A DNA stretch of 64,000 nucleotides from QHVT01 sp036399015. Lineage in GTDB: Bacteria; Acidobacteriota; Thermoanaerobaculia; Gp7-AA8. Below the pieces are notes generated by a model. The model was not told the origin of the DNA. It saw only the letters and a list, made by a program, of their open reading frames with translations, and made no database searches. The first letter of the stretch is position 1, and each line of letters opens with the position of its first letter. Below, piece by piece: positions 52,145 through 60,562 of this stretch. The translations under genes were made by a program, and so were the position numbers. Location: contig DASWNW010000062.1 in assembly GCA_036399015.1 (NCBI GenBank), forward strand, positions 62,001 to 126,000. Reading direction: 5' to 3'.

Positions 52145-53289
52145 CCGGCGCCGCTCTGCGCTTCCACTGGATGCTGCCGAAAGGGGGCGAGGTGGTGCCC
52201 GGCGCGTCGCAGACGCCGCAGGAGGCCTGCCGCTATCGCGTGGAGTCGACGACCACCGCCTCGGTCGCGCCGCTGCCGGACATCAAAGGGTGGACGCACT
52301 TCGCGAAGGCGGCCGAGGAGGCGGGGATCGACTCCGTGCTGATCTCGTTCAGCCGCTACGAGCCCGATCCGCTCACCGTCGCGGCGGCGATGACGCAGGT
52401 GACGGAGAAGCTGCGCTACATGCTCGCGGCGCGCACCGGCTTCATGCAGCCGGCGATTTTCGTCCAGCAGCTCAACACCCTCGCCGCGCTCAGCAACGGG
52501 CGCGTCTCGATCAACGTCGTCGCCGGCAGCTCGGCGGCGGAGCAACGCGGCTACGGCGACTTCCTCTCGCACGACGAGCGCTATGCGCGCGCCGACGAGT
52601 TCCTGGCCTGCTGCCAGGAGTTCTGGCGCGGCGACGGCGCGGTCGACTTCGACGGCAGGTACTTCCGCGTGGAGCAGGGGAAGCTGCACACGCCGTTCGT
52701 CGCGCCCGATCGCACCTCGCCCGAGATCTACATCTCCGGCCATTCGGAGGAGGCGGAGCGGCTCGCGCTCGCGCGGGGGACGTCGTGGCTGCGCGTCGTC
52801 GACACGCCGGAGAAGGTCGCGCCGCACGTGGCCCGCGCCCGCGCGCGCGGCGTCGGCGTCTGCCTGCGCCTCTGCATCATCTGCAGACCGACGCGCGAGG
52901 AGGCGATCGCGGTCATGGACGGGCTGCTCGCCGATGACGCGGAGCGGAGGCGCGCGCTCGCCGCGCGGTCGGACGACACGCAATTGCACACCACCGCGCT
53001 CAAGGACGACTCGCGCATGCACGCCGAGGCGATCGCCGCGACCGCCGACGGCGCGCGGTGGCTGAACAGGACCATCTTCACCGGCTTCGTGCCCTTCTAC
53101 GGGCCGGTCTGGACGACGCTCATCGGGACGCCGCGCGAGCTCGCCGACGCGTTCCTCGCCTACCGCGACGCCGGCGTCACGGAGTTCATCCTCTCAGGGT
53201 GGCCGGAGGTGGACGAGGTGGAGATCTTCGGGCGCGAAGTGCTCCCGCTGGTGCGAGCGGGGGAGCGGCAGTACGCCAAGGCGGGATGA
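52141..53289 (+). CDS. LLM-class flavin-dependent monooxygenase
   Basis: 382 residues. SsuD-like TIM barrel: RFHWMLPKGGEVVPG, AAEEAGIDSVLISF, AARTGFMQPAIFVQQLNTLA, VSINVVAGSSAAEQRGYG and PEIYISGHSEEAERLA. FMNH2-dependent oxidation of alkanesulfonates or of a metabolite is the family role. Substrate unknown. Confidence 0.85.
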   Translation: MTGAALRFHWMLPKGGEVVPGASQTPQEACRYRVESTTTASVAPLPDIKGWTHFAKAAEEAGIDSVLISFSRYEPDPLTVAAAMTQVTEKLRYMLAARTGFMQPAIFVQQLNTLAALSNGRVSINVVAGSSAAEQRGYGDFLSHDERYARADEFLACCQEFWRGDGAVDFDGRYFRVEQGKLHTPFVAPDRTSPEIYISGHSEEAERLALARGTSWLRVVDTPEKVAPHVARARARGVGVCLRLCIICRPTREEAIAVMDGLLADDAERRRALAARSDDTQLHTTALKDDSRMHAEAIAATADGARWLNRTIFTGFVPFYGPVWTTLIGTPRELADAFLAYRDAGVTEFILSGWPEVDEVEIFGREVLPLVRAGERQYAKAG

Positions 53290-53304
53290 AAGGAGAGACG
53301 AAAC

Positions 53305-54081
53305 GTGACCACCATTGAGGCACCGTTCGCCAGCAGCAGGGGGATGTACGTCGATCACCCGGAGAACGTCTTCTACGGGACGGACGACGGCGCGCAGGAC
53401 GGCTCGTTCAGCGAGTTCGCCGAGGTGCGCGCGCATTACGAGAGCGTCGCCCCGGAACGGCGCGACGACATCCACCTGATCAGCGTCGTCGGCGGCCTGT
53501 ACGGCCTGAACCTGATCCCGCTGTGGCAGCCGAAGCGGATCACCATCTTCGACATCAATCCGGCGGCGGTCAGCTACTTCCGCGTGATCCGCCGCGTCTT
53601 CACCACCAGCCGCGACGTCCCCGATTTCCTGCAGCGGCTCACCGACGGCGACTATCCGGTCGACGACGCGCTCGAAGACTTCGTGCGCGAGAACATCATG
53701 ATGAAGCAGCGCGGCTGCCTGCCCCGCGAGCGGGGCTCGACGAAGCGTCCGTACGAGCAGAGCTGGCAGTACGCGTTCGAGCACTTCGACCTCACGAAGC
53801 GCCTGCTCACCGAGGTGCCGCTCGAGATCCGCAACGAGCCGATGGAGAGCGAGAGCTTCAGCAACTACATCCGCGGCCAGAACAACCTCTGGATCTACGC
53901 CTCGAACATCACCGAGTTCCACTACTTCGATCTCGACATGGACGACACGTCGAACGCGGTGCTGCTGCAGATCATCTATCCGAACGAGCTGCAGCTCCTC
54001 GACCTCGCCCCGCTCGCCGGCGGACCGGTGAAGGTGCACTTTGAGATTCCACTACGTGCGGAGCGGGTCGATGCCCGATAA
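53305..54081 (+). CDS. Rossmann-fold protein, possible methyltransferase
   Basis: 258 residues from GTG 53305, AAAGGAG upstream. HLISVVGGLYGLNLIPLW then KRITIFDINPAAVSYFRVI is a nucleotide/SAM-binding beta-alpha-beta with an acidic strand-2 end. The rest has no recognised motif. Overlaps ridA by 11 bp. It may be a third methyl- or aminopropyl-type transferase. Confidence 0.65.
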   Translation: MTTIEAPFASSRGMYVDHPENVFYGTDDGAQDGSFSEFAEVRAHYESVAPERRDDIHLISVVGGLYGLNLIPLWQPKRITIFDINPAAVSYFRVIRRVFTTSRDVPDFLQRLTDGDYPVDDALEDFVRENIMMKQRGCLPRERGSTKRPYEQSWQYAFEHFDLTKRLLTEVPLEIRNEPMESESFSNYIRGQNNLWIYASNITEFHYFDLDMDDTSNAVLLQIIYPNELQLLDLAPLAGGPVKVHFEIPLRAERVDAR

Positions 54082-54472
54082 GTTCAAGATCGCCACGAAC
54101 GCCGCCGCCCCCGCCACCGGGACGTACTCGCAGGCCATCCGCGTCGGCGACCTCGTGTTCGTGACCGGCCAGACCGGCCGCAACCCCGACACCGGCGAGC
54201 TGGAGGAGGGGCTGGAGGCGCAGACGCGGCGGATGCTGGCGAACGTCGACGCGATCCTGAGCGCCGCCGGCTGCACGAACGCCGACATCGTCAAGGTCTC
54301 GCTGCTCCTGGCCGACATCAAGGACTTCAAGGCGGTCGACGTGCTCTACGCGAGCTGGCTCCCCGGCACCGGCATCACCGCCTGGCCCGCCCGCACCGCC
54401 TTCGCCGCCCTCGCCCTCCCCGCCGGCGCGCTGGTCATGCTGGAGGTGGTGGCGGCGTACCCGGGGGACTGA
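54071..54472 (+). CDS. RidA-family imine deaminase
   Basis: 133 residues from ATG 54071. TGTYSQAIRVGDLVFVTGQT, DIVKVSLLLADIKDF, PARTAFAALALPAGALVMLE match the RidA (YjgF) fold and its Arg/Glu active site. RidA hydrolyses reactive enamines/imines, in line with an oxidative amino-group step elsewhere in the cluster. Confidence 0.88.
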   Translation: MPDKFKIATNAAAPATGTYSQAIRVGDLVFVTGQTGRNPDTGELEEGLEAQTRRMLANVDAILSAAGCTNADIVKVSLLLADIKDFKAVDVLYASWLPGTGITAWPARTAFAALALPAGALVMLEVVAAYPGD

Positions 54473-54493
54473 CATGCGCGCAATCGAACCCTG

Positions 54494-55594
54494 ATGCGCA
54501 TCACCATCGTCATCGGCGGACTGGGTGGGGGAGGGGCGGAGCGCGTCTGCGTCAACCTCGCCAACGCCTGGGCGGCGCGCGCGCACGAGGTCACGCTCCT
54601 CACGATCGCGATGCGCTCCCTCGGCTCCGTCTATCCCCTCGACGCCCGCGTGGCGCGCGTCGATCTCGGCTGGCCGCACGCCGCCCGCCCCGCCATCGCC
54701 GCCGATCTGATCCTGCGCGGCCTCGAAGACGCCGGCTGCCCCGAACTGGCCGGCGAAGTAGAGCTGATGGCCGTGCTCCGCGCCGGGATCCTCGAAACGA
54801 ATCCCGACGTCGTCGTCTCGCACATGGACCTCACCAACGTCCGCGTGCTGGCCGCGCTGCACGGGACGCAAATCCCCGTCATCGCCTGCGAGCACACCGA
54901 TCCCACCCGCGTCTCCCTCGGCGCCTGGGACCGTGCCCGCGGCGCGCTCTACAGCCGCGCGCACGCCGTCGTCGCGTCGCACCATGCCACCACCGGCTGG
55001 CTCACCCGCCGCGGCATCGCCGCCCGCACCATCGCCAACGCGCTCGTCCCTCCCACGACCACCCCCACCCGCAACGGACGCAAACATCTCATCACCCTCG
55101 GCCGCCTCGCGCCGGAGAAACGGGTCGACCTGCTCATCCGCGCCTTCGCCCGCATCGCGGACGACCTGCCGGAGTGGGACCTCGACGTCTACGGCGACGG
55201 CCCGCTGCGCGAAGAGCTGACGCGCGCCGCGCAACGCGTCCACGGACGCGTCACGATCCACGGCTTCACCGATGAGCCCTACGCCGCGCTCGCCGGCGCC
55301 GATCTCTACGCCTCGGCGTCCTGCATCGAAGGGTTCGGCAACGCGATCTGGGAGGCGCTGGCGTGCGGCGTCCCCGTCGTGGCCATGGACTGCGGCGCGC
55401 CGGTGCGCACGCTGGTCCACGACGGCATCGACGGACGGCTCGTGCAGGGCGGCGAGCACGCGCTCTCGGTCGCGCTGGCGGAGCTGATGGGCGATGACAC
55501 CGCACGCGCCCGTCTCGCGGCGCGCGCCGCGGAGGCGAAGACGCGCTACGCTCTCGACACGGTGCTGCGCGAATGGGACGAGGTGCTCGCGTGA
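54494..55594 (+). CDS. GT4 glycosyltransferase
   Basis: 366 residues. GT-B fold: GGLGGGGAERVCVNLANAWA at the start, LITLGRLAPEKRVDLLIRAF, VTIHGFTDEPYAALAGADLY, and the EX7E region CIEGFGNAIWEALACGVPVV. Retaining glycosyltransferase. Its stop overlaps the next GTG start. Confidence 0.9.
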   Translation: MRITIVIGGLGGGGAERVCVNLANAWAARAHEVTLLTIAMRSLGSVYPLDARVARVDLGWPHAARPAIAADLILRGLEDAGCPELAGEVELMAVLRAGILETNPDVVVSHMDLTNVRVLAALHGTQIPVIACEHTDPTRVSLGAWDRARGALYSRAHAVVASHHATTGWLTRRGIAARTIANALVPPTTTPTRNGRKHLITLGRLAPEKRVDLLIRAFARIADDLPEWDLDVYGDGPLREELTRAAQRVHGRVTIHGFTDEPYAALAGADLYASASCIEGFGNAIWEALACGVPVVAMDCGAPVRTLVHDGIDGRLVQGGEHALSVALAELMGDDTARARLAARAAEAKTRYALDTVLREWDEVLA

Positions 55595-56361
55595 CGTCGG
55601 ACGTCGTGCAGAGCCTCTGGATCGGTCCCCGTCTCTCGGCGATGGAACGGCTGTCGATCGAGTCCTTCCTCCGCCACGGCCACGAGTTCCACCTCTACAC
55701 CTACGGCGACGTCGAAGGCGTCCCGGCCGGCGCCGTCGTGCGCGACGGACGCGAGATCCTCCCCGCCGAGCGCATCTTCTTCTACAAGGACTTCCCCTCG
55801 GTCTCCGGCTTCTCGAACTACTTCCGCTACAAGCTCCTCCTCGAGCGCGGCGGGTGGTGGGTCGACGCCGACATGGTCTGCCTCCGCCCCTTCGCCTTCG
55901 ATCGCGACCACGTCTTCGCCAGCGAGCTGTCGAAAGGGGTGGTGCACGTCAGCTCCGGCGCCATCCACGCGCCGCGCGGCAGCGAGGCCATGGCCTTCGC
56001 CTGGGAGACGTGCAACGCGAAGGACCCGCAGTCGCTGCGCTGGGGCGAGACCGGCCCGTCGCTGGTCGCCGAGGCCGTGGAGCGCTTCGGCTTGCAGGAC
56101 GCGGTACACCCGCCCGAAACGTTTTGCCCCTTTCCCTACACCGACTGGCACCGCCTCCTCGACGCCGACGCCCCGCCGATCCCGGAAGAGTCGGCGGCCG
56201 TGCATCTCTGGAACGAGATGTGGCGCCGCGAGGGGGCGGACAAGGACGCGGCGTACGATCCGGGATGTCTCTACGAGCGGCTGAAGGCGGGAGGGCCGGT
56301 TCCTCGGGGTTCCTTCGGGGTTCCTCGGGGTTCCTCGGAGTTCCTCGGAGTTCCTCGGTGA
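55591..56361 (+). CDS. DxD glycosyltransferase (GT32/capsular type)
   Basis: 256 residues from GTG 55591. SLWIGPRLSAMERLSIESFL, NYFRYKLLLERGGWWVDADM (DxD) and HLWNEMWRRE match the glycosyltransferase-sugar-binding DxD family. The last ~20 residues (VPRGSFGVPRGSSEFLGVPR) are encoded by the CCGAGGAAC repeat, so the natural C-terminus was probably replaced by repeat sequence. Confidence 0.8.
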   Translation: MTSDVVQSLWIGPRLSAMERLSIESFLRHGHEFHLYTYGDVEGVPAGAVVRDGREILPAERIFFYKDFPSVSGFSNYFRYKLLLERGGWWVDADMVCLRPFAFDRDHVFASELSKGVVHVSSGAIHAPRGSEAMAFAWETCNAKDPQSLRWGETGPSLVAEAVERFGLQDAVHPPETFCPFPYTDWHRLLDADAPPIPEESAAVHLWNEMWRREGADKDAAYDPGCLYERLKAGGPVPRGSFGVPRGSSEFLGVPR

Positions 56362-56430
56362 CCCGCACGGCGCGAACCACAATGCACCCCGAGGAACCCC
56401 GAGGAACTCCGAGGAACCCCGAGGAACCCG
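56298..56430. repeat. CCGAGGAAC-type inverted repeat between convergent genes
   Basis: Left arm of GGTTCCTCGG units (56298-56359), a ~28-bp centre, right arm of CCGAGGAAC units (56386-56429). It spans the stop of the glycosyltransferase and abuts the stop of the opposing gene, so it could also act as a bidirectional transcription barrier. Confidence 0.8.
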
Positions 56431-58500
56431 TCAAAACAAAAACCCAATCCTCCTCAAAAACTTCGCCTGAATCGTGACCGTCTTCACATGCTCCTCGGCG
56501 ATGTCCTTGTCGTAGCCGCGGGCGACGAGGTGGGCGTGGCTGGCGGCGCGCCAGGCGTTGCGGGCGGAGCGGAGCTTCGGCGTCTGGAAGTAGCCGGTCA
56601 CCAGCTCGTCCCAGTCGCGCAGGTTGGCGAGGAAGGACTCGTGGAAGAGCTTCGACAGCTCGGGGTTCGTGCGGATGGCGTCGTGTGTACGGTCGTAGGC
56701 GCGCTTCATCTCCGCGCGGAAGGCGGCCACGCCGCGCCGCTCCAGCGCTGACCCGACGCGGTAGATGTGGCGGAGGAACCAGTGCTCGCCGCGCACGCGG
56801 AAGCTCTTGCCGTAGACGCCGCCGAGGACGTGCTTGGCGTCCTTCGCAGCATTGGCCACCGAGTCGCGGGGGCGGTAGACGTGCGTGCCGACCGAGGCGA
56901 ACGACAGCGAGTCGTGATCCATGAACACCAGCTCGACCTGCCACCGGCCGTCGCGCCAGACGCTGCGCAGGCCGGCGTTGCGCTCCACGAACGACTCCCC
57001 CTGCGTGTGCCCGCGGAGGCCGAGGAGCGTGCCCCAGAAGCGGCCGAGCTGTTCGAGGACCGAGAGGTAGCTCGCCGCGGCCGCGGCGCGGTTCGCCGGC
57101 ACGCGGAAGGCTGCCTCGACGTACTGCGCGTGCGAGCGCCAGGCGACGCGCGGCGGCTCGTACTGGCCGAGGATCTCGTCGAGCAGCTCGTCGGCGAAGC
57201 GGCGCGCGTCGTCGGGCGTGTAGCGGGCGAGGCCGAGGCCCTGCCTGAAGTAGCGGTCGGCGCCGGAGGGGGAGAGGTACTTCTCCAGCCGCTCCAGCCG
57301 GAACGACGTCGTCCCGATCTGGATCGCCTGCGCCGGCTTCACCCGTCCGATGAAGTTGCCGGTCAGCGCGACGTCGTTCAGCGGCTCCTCCCAAGGCTCC
57401 TTGTCGTAGCCGGTGAGCGTCTTCACCACCTGGTACATGTGCCAGCGCATGACCTCGTAGTTGTCGCCGAACACCGCCGGGTCGGTGAAGTAGTCGAGGA
57501 GGTTCACCTCGCCGCGCGGCGTCGCCACCGCCTGCACGGTCGCCAGGTGCAGCGTGCGCGACATGCTGGCGTCGACGCCGTGGATCGTGCGGAAGACGTA
57601 GGAGAAGAAGGAGGAGTTCTCCGCCTCGTACGTCAGGAGCTGGTGCATCGAGCCGCCGTCGAGGTGGTGCGAGCTGGGGACGATGTAGTTGTTGCGCGCC
57701 CAGACCACCGCCAGCGGCAGGTCGCGCACGAGCCCCGCGCGTTTGATCTCCAGCTCGTGCGTGCTGCCGGGCGGCTTCACGGTCAGAACGACAGTACCGA
57801 CCGGCTGTTCCACGAGCGAGTTGATCCTGCTCGTGGTCGACGACGCCGCCCAGCGGATGACCGAGCGGTGGGCGAGGTGCTCGACGAGCGTCCGCTCGAG
57901 GTGCGGAAGGTTTGCGATCGTGCGCGCGGCCTCGTCGCGGAAGCGGCCGTGATGGTTCGGGTCGCCGAGGCCGGTCGAGCGGCGGACGTCGTGCTCGATG
58001 CGTGCGATCACCTCCTCGGGCGGGAAGAGGAAGCGGGCGAACGTGAGCCGGCACTCGGCGCGCGCGGCGCACAGGAAGTCCTGCAGCGCGCGGTCGCTGA
58101 TGCGGTGGACGAGCGTGAGGCGGTGAATGCGCGTCAGGCGCGCGAGGCGGCGCCACACCTGCGTTTCGAGCGCCTCGCCGCGGACGTATCCCTGCCGCGC
58201 GAGCTCGACAGGGTCCGTCATACCGAGGCGGCGGAGCCAGAAGCGGCGCTCGCGGACGTCCGCGGCGGGGATGCGCGAGAGGAGTGTCTCGAACATCAGC
58301 GCCGCGACGCGGCGGGCGGGCCAGTGCACGGCCCGGTCGCGCGCCACCGACTCGAGCTGCTTCGCCAGCTCGCGAAAGTAGGAGCGGTCGCCGAGCAGCA
58401 GCGTGAGGGGAGCTGCCAGAACGCCGGCATGTTCACCGGCGTTCTCACGCAACAGCCGCTCGACGCGTGCGGAGCTCCGCGCGATCGGGGTCCGTTCCAT
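56431..58500 (-). CDS. Large unrecognised cytoplasmic protein
   Basis: 689 residues from ATG 58500, no signal peptide or membrane helix. N-terminal ~150 residues helical and Arg-rich. The centre has GTVVLTVKPPGSTHELEIKR and the C-terminal third has RWQVELVFMDHDSLSFASVG, weakly like the ATP Lys and acidic motifs of kinase-type folds (as in LanM or PI-kinase-like enzymes); this is a tentative impression only. Starts 9 bp after the Gly/Lys-rich gene, so the two are probably one operon. No known family recognised. Confidence 0.75.
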   Translation of the reverse strand: MERTPIARSSARVERLLRENAGEHAGVLAAPLTLLLGDRSYFRELAKQLESVARDRAVHWPARRVAALMFETLLSRIPAADVRERRFWLRRLGMTDPVELARQGYVRGEALETQVWRRLARLTRIHRLTLVHRISDRALQDFLCAARAECRLTFARFLFPPEEVIARIEHDVRRSTGLGDPNHHGRFRDEAARTIANLPHLERTLVEHLAHRSVIRWAASSTTSRINSLVEQPVGTVVLTVKPPGSTHELEIKRAGLVRDLPLAVVWARNNYIVPSSHHLDGGSMHQLLTYEAENSSFFSYVFRTIHGVDASMSRTLHLATVQAVATPRGEVNLLDYFTDPAVFGDNYEVMRWHMYQVVKTLTGYDKEPWEEPLNDVALTGNFIGRVKPAQAIQIGTTSFRLERLEKYLSPSGADRYFRQGLGLARYTPDDARRFADELLDEILGQYEPPRVAWRSHAQYVEAAFRVPANRAAAAASYLSVLEQLGRFWGTLLGLRGHTQGESFVERNAGLRSVWRDGRWQVELVFMDHDSLSFASVGTHVYRPRDSVANAAKDAKHVLGGVYGKSFRVRGEHWFLRHIYRVGSALERRGVAAFRAEMKRAYDRTHDAIRTNPELSKLFHESFLANLRDWDELVTGYFQTPKLRSARNAWRAASHAHLVARGYDKDIAEEHVKTVTIQAKFLRRIGFLF

Positions 58501-58509
58501 CGGGCGAGG

Positions 58510-59037
58510 TTACTGCTTGCCCTTGCCCTTGCCCGTGGAGCCGCCCGTCTTGCCGCCGCCGCCGCCGGTCTTGCCTCCGGTCGAGGCCTTGCCGCCGCCC
58601 TGCCCGGTGCCGCCCTTGCCGCCGCCGCCACCGGCTGGCTTGCCGCCGTCCGCCGGCTTGCCGCCCTTGCCTTTGCTCTTACCCTTGCCGCCGCCGCCCC
58701 AGACCGGCCCGCCGGGGCCGCCGAACATCTTCTTCGTCTGGCTCTTGCCCTTGCCCTTGCCCTTGCCGGTCTTGCCGCCGTCGTCGCCCTTCTTGCCCTT
58801 CTTCTTGTCGATCTTCTTCTTGGTCGGGCCGCCGCCGATGGCGATGGCCAGCGCGATGTAGAGCGCGTGGGCGTCGCTGGTGGTGAGGGTGACGGTGGCG
58901 TGGTCGCCGGTGACGACGCCGTTCGTCAGCGCCTCTCCCGAGTCGGCCGCCACCGACGGGGTGACGACGATCGAGACGGTGTCGCCGCCTCCGCCGCCGC
59001 CCTTGCCTTTGCCTTTACCTTTGCCTGTGCTTCCCAT
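58510..59037 (-). CDS. Gly/Lys-rich low-complexity protein
   Basis: 175 residues from ATG 59037 with a strong AAGGAGGT site. The ends are low complexity: MGSTGKGKGKGKGGGGGG at the start, repeated KGKGKSQTKK, GGKPAGGGGGKGG and GGGKTGGSTGKGKGKQ later. Residues ~19-65 are ordinary (DTVSIVVTPSVAADSGEALT, ATVTLTTSDAHALYIALAIA), suggesting a small beta core. Strongly basic, no signal peptide. It could bind nucleic acid or polyanion, or be a substrate for the neighbouring enzymes. Confidence 0.75.
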   Translation of the reverse strand: MGSTGKGKGKGKGGGGGGDTVSIVVTPSVAADSGEALTNGVVTGDHATVTLTTSDAHALYIALAIAIGGGPTKKKIDKKKGKKGDDGGKTGKGKGKGKSQTKKMFGGPGGPVWGGGGKGKSKGKGGKPADGGKPAGGGGGKGGTGQGGGKASTGGKTGGGGGKTGGSTGKGKGKQ

Positions 59038-59094
59038 GGGGACCTCCTTCAGCCGGGGACGATTACCGGGACGTCGACGCACGCCGCGCGCGCG

Positions 59095-59853
59095 TCAGCT
59101 TGCCAACTGGCTCAACGTGTCGTGGACCACCTTCCCGGCGAGCGGCGCATAGCGGGGGCGCGCGCGGAGATCGGCGACGTTGCGGAGGCCCTCGTTCTTG
59201 AGCCGCCGCTTCGGGTCGTGATGGCTGTTGCGGTTGTAGAGGATCAGCGGCTCCTCGATGTGCCGCGCGCGGCGGGTGGTGGCCATCTCCAGCATCGGGA
59301 ACATGCAGGCCACGTCCTCGCCGATGCGGAAGTAGCGGCCGTCGCGGTCGCGCAGGTCCTGGTCGGCGATGAGGTCGAACAGCCACCGCTTCCAGGTGCG
59401 CACCGCCGTCCCCAGCCAGGGCGACGTCCGAAAGTCGGCGCCGTCGCGATAGGCCGGCCAGCGCCCCGGATGCTCCCGGCTGTTGCTGATCCAGCTCCCG
59501 TACGTCATCCAGCAGTCCTCGTCCGCATGCTCGAAGGCGATCCGCTCCAGCGCCCGGTCGGTGATGAACCAGTCGTCCCCGTCGAGGATGACGATCACGT
59601 CCTCCGCCTCCGCCTCGCTGCGCCGGATGGCGTTGAGGATGTTCTCCATCGGATAGAGCCGCCGCCGGTTCCGCGTGACGACGATGCGCGGATCGCCCCC
59701 CGCGGTCTCGATGGCGCGCTCATACGTCCGGTCCCCTACCCGGTCGACCGTGACGATCGCCTGCCAGTGAAACCACGACTGCATCTGCAGCGACTGCAGG
59801 CAAGGCCCGATGTAGTCCTCGCACAACCCGCAGTTGACGACGATCTTGAGCAT
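59095..59853 (-). CDS. GT2 glycosyltransferase
   Basis: 252 residues. LKIVVNCGLCEDYIGPCLQS, WQAIVTVDRVGD, VIVILDGDDWFITDRAL (DxD) and RIGEDVACMFPML match GT2. A gap of only 57 bp precedes the Gly/Lys-rich gene in the same direction. Frames extending further upstream read through repeat DNA. Confidence 0.82.
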   Translation of the reverse strand: MLKIVVNCGLCEDYIGPCLQSLQMQSWFHWQAIVTVDRVGDRTYERAIETAGGDPRIVVTRNRRRLYPMENILNAIRRSEAEAEDVIVILDGDDWFITDRALERIAFEHADEDCWMTYGSWISNSREHPGRWPAYRDGADFRTSPWLGTAVRTWKRWLFDLIADQDLRDRDGRYFRIGEDVACMFPMLEMATTRRARHIEEPLILYNRNSHHDPKRRLKNEGLRNVADLRARPRYAPLAGKVVHDTLSQLAS

Positions 59854-59887
59854 CCCGATATGAAGACGCGCGGGGGAGGGTGGGTGT

Positions 59888-60512
59888 GACTTTCGGTTGC
59901 TGGTTGCTGGTTGCTGGTTGCTGGTTGGCGGGGGCGGTTGCCGGTTGCCGGTTGCCGGCGGTTGCGTGTTGCTGGTGGTTGCGTGTTGCGCGTTGCGCGT
60001 TGCCCGGGCTGTCCCGGCCTCGGGACACGGCGTCCCGCCGAGGAACTCCGAGGAACCCGGCCGCGCGGGGAGGGTGGGTGGGACCTCGTGACTTGTTGCT
60101 GGTTGCTGGTTGCTGGTTGCTGGTGGTTGCGCGTTGCGCGTTGCCCGGGCTGCCTCGGCTTCGGGGACACGGCGTCCCACCGAGGAACTCCGAGGAACCC
60201 GGCCGCGCGGGGAGGGTCGGGTGACCTCGTGACTTGTTGCTGGTTGCTGGTTGCCAGCGGTTGCGTGTTGCGCGTTGCGTGTTGCCCGGGCTGCCTCCGC
60301 TTCGGGACACGGCGTCCCACCGAGGAACTCCGAGGAACCCCGAGGAACTCCGAGGAACCGGCGTCACCTGGCCGCCCGCAGCTGAAACGCCCGGGCAACA
60401 CGCAACGCGCAACGCGCAACCCCTAACGACCGGCAACCGGCAACCGGCAACCGACAACCGGCAACCAGCAACCAGCAACCAGCAACCAGCAACCAGCAAC
60501 ACCCCCCCGGTC
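59888..60512. repeat. Composite tandem and inverted repeat block
   Basis: About 620 bp without a gene. Three tandem composite units of ~140-190 bp (starting near 59897, 60093 and 60235) each contain GGTTGCT runs, GTTGCGCGTTGC runs, GTTGCCCGGGCTG, CGGGACACGGCGTCCC and CCGAGGAACTCCGAGGAACC. They are followed from ~60390 by the inverse set (CCGGGCAACACGCAACGC, then CAACCAGCAACCAGCAACC). It joins both repeat families in one array and could fold into a very large hairpin. Confidence 0.85.
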
Positions 60513-60562
60513 ACACCACCCCCTCCCAATGCGTCTTCAGTAAAGAAGTCACGGAGGAGAAG

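Noticed and set aside
56767..59889. 1040-codon plus-strand open frame
   Set aside because: Antisense to the 689-residue protein, the Gly/Lys-rich protein and a GT2 gene, all with better composition and start sites; G+C-rich DNA produces long antisense frames.
59888..60512. Possible CRISPR array
   Set aside because: Repeats are of variable length, abut directly or are nested, and have no unique equal-sized spacers or cas genes.
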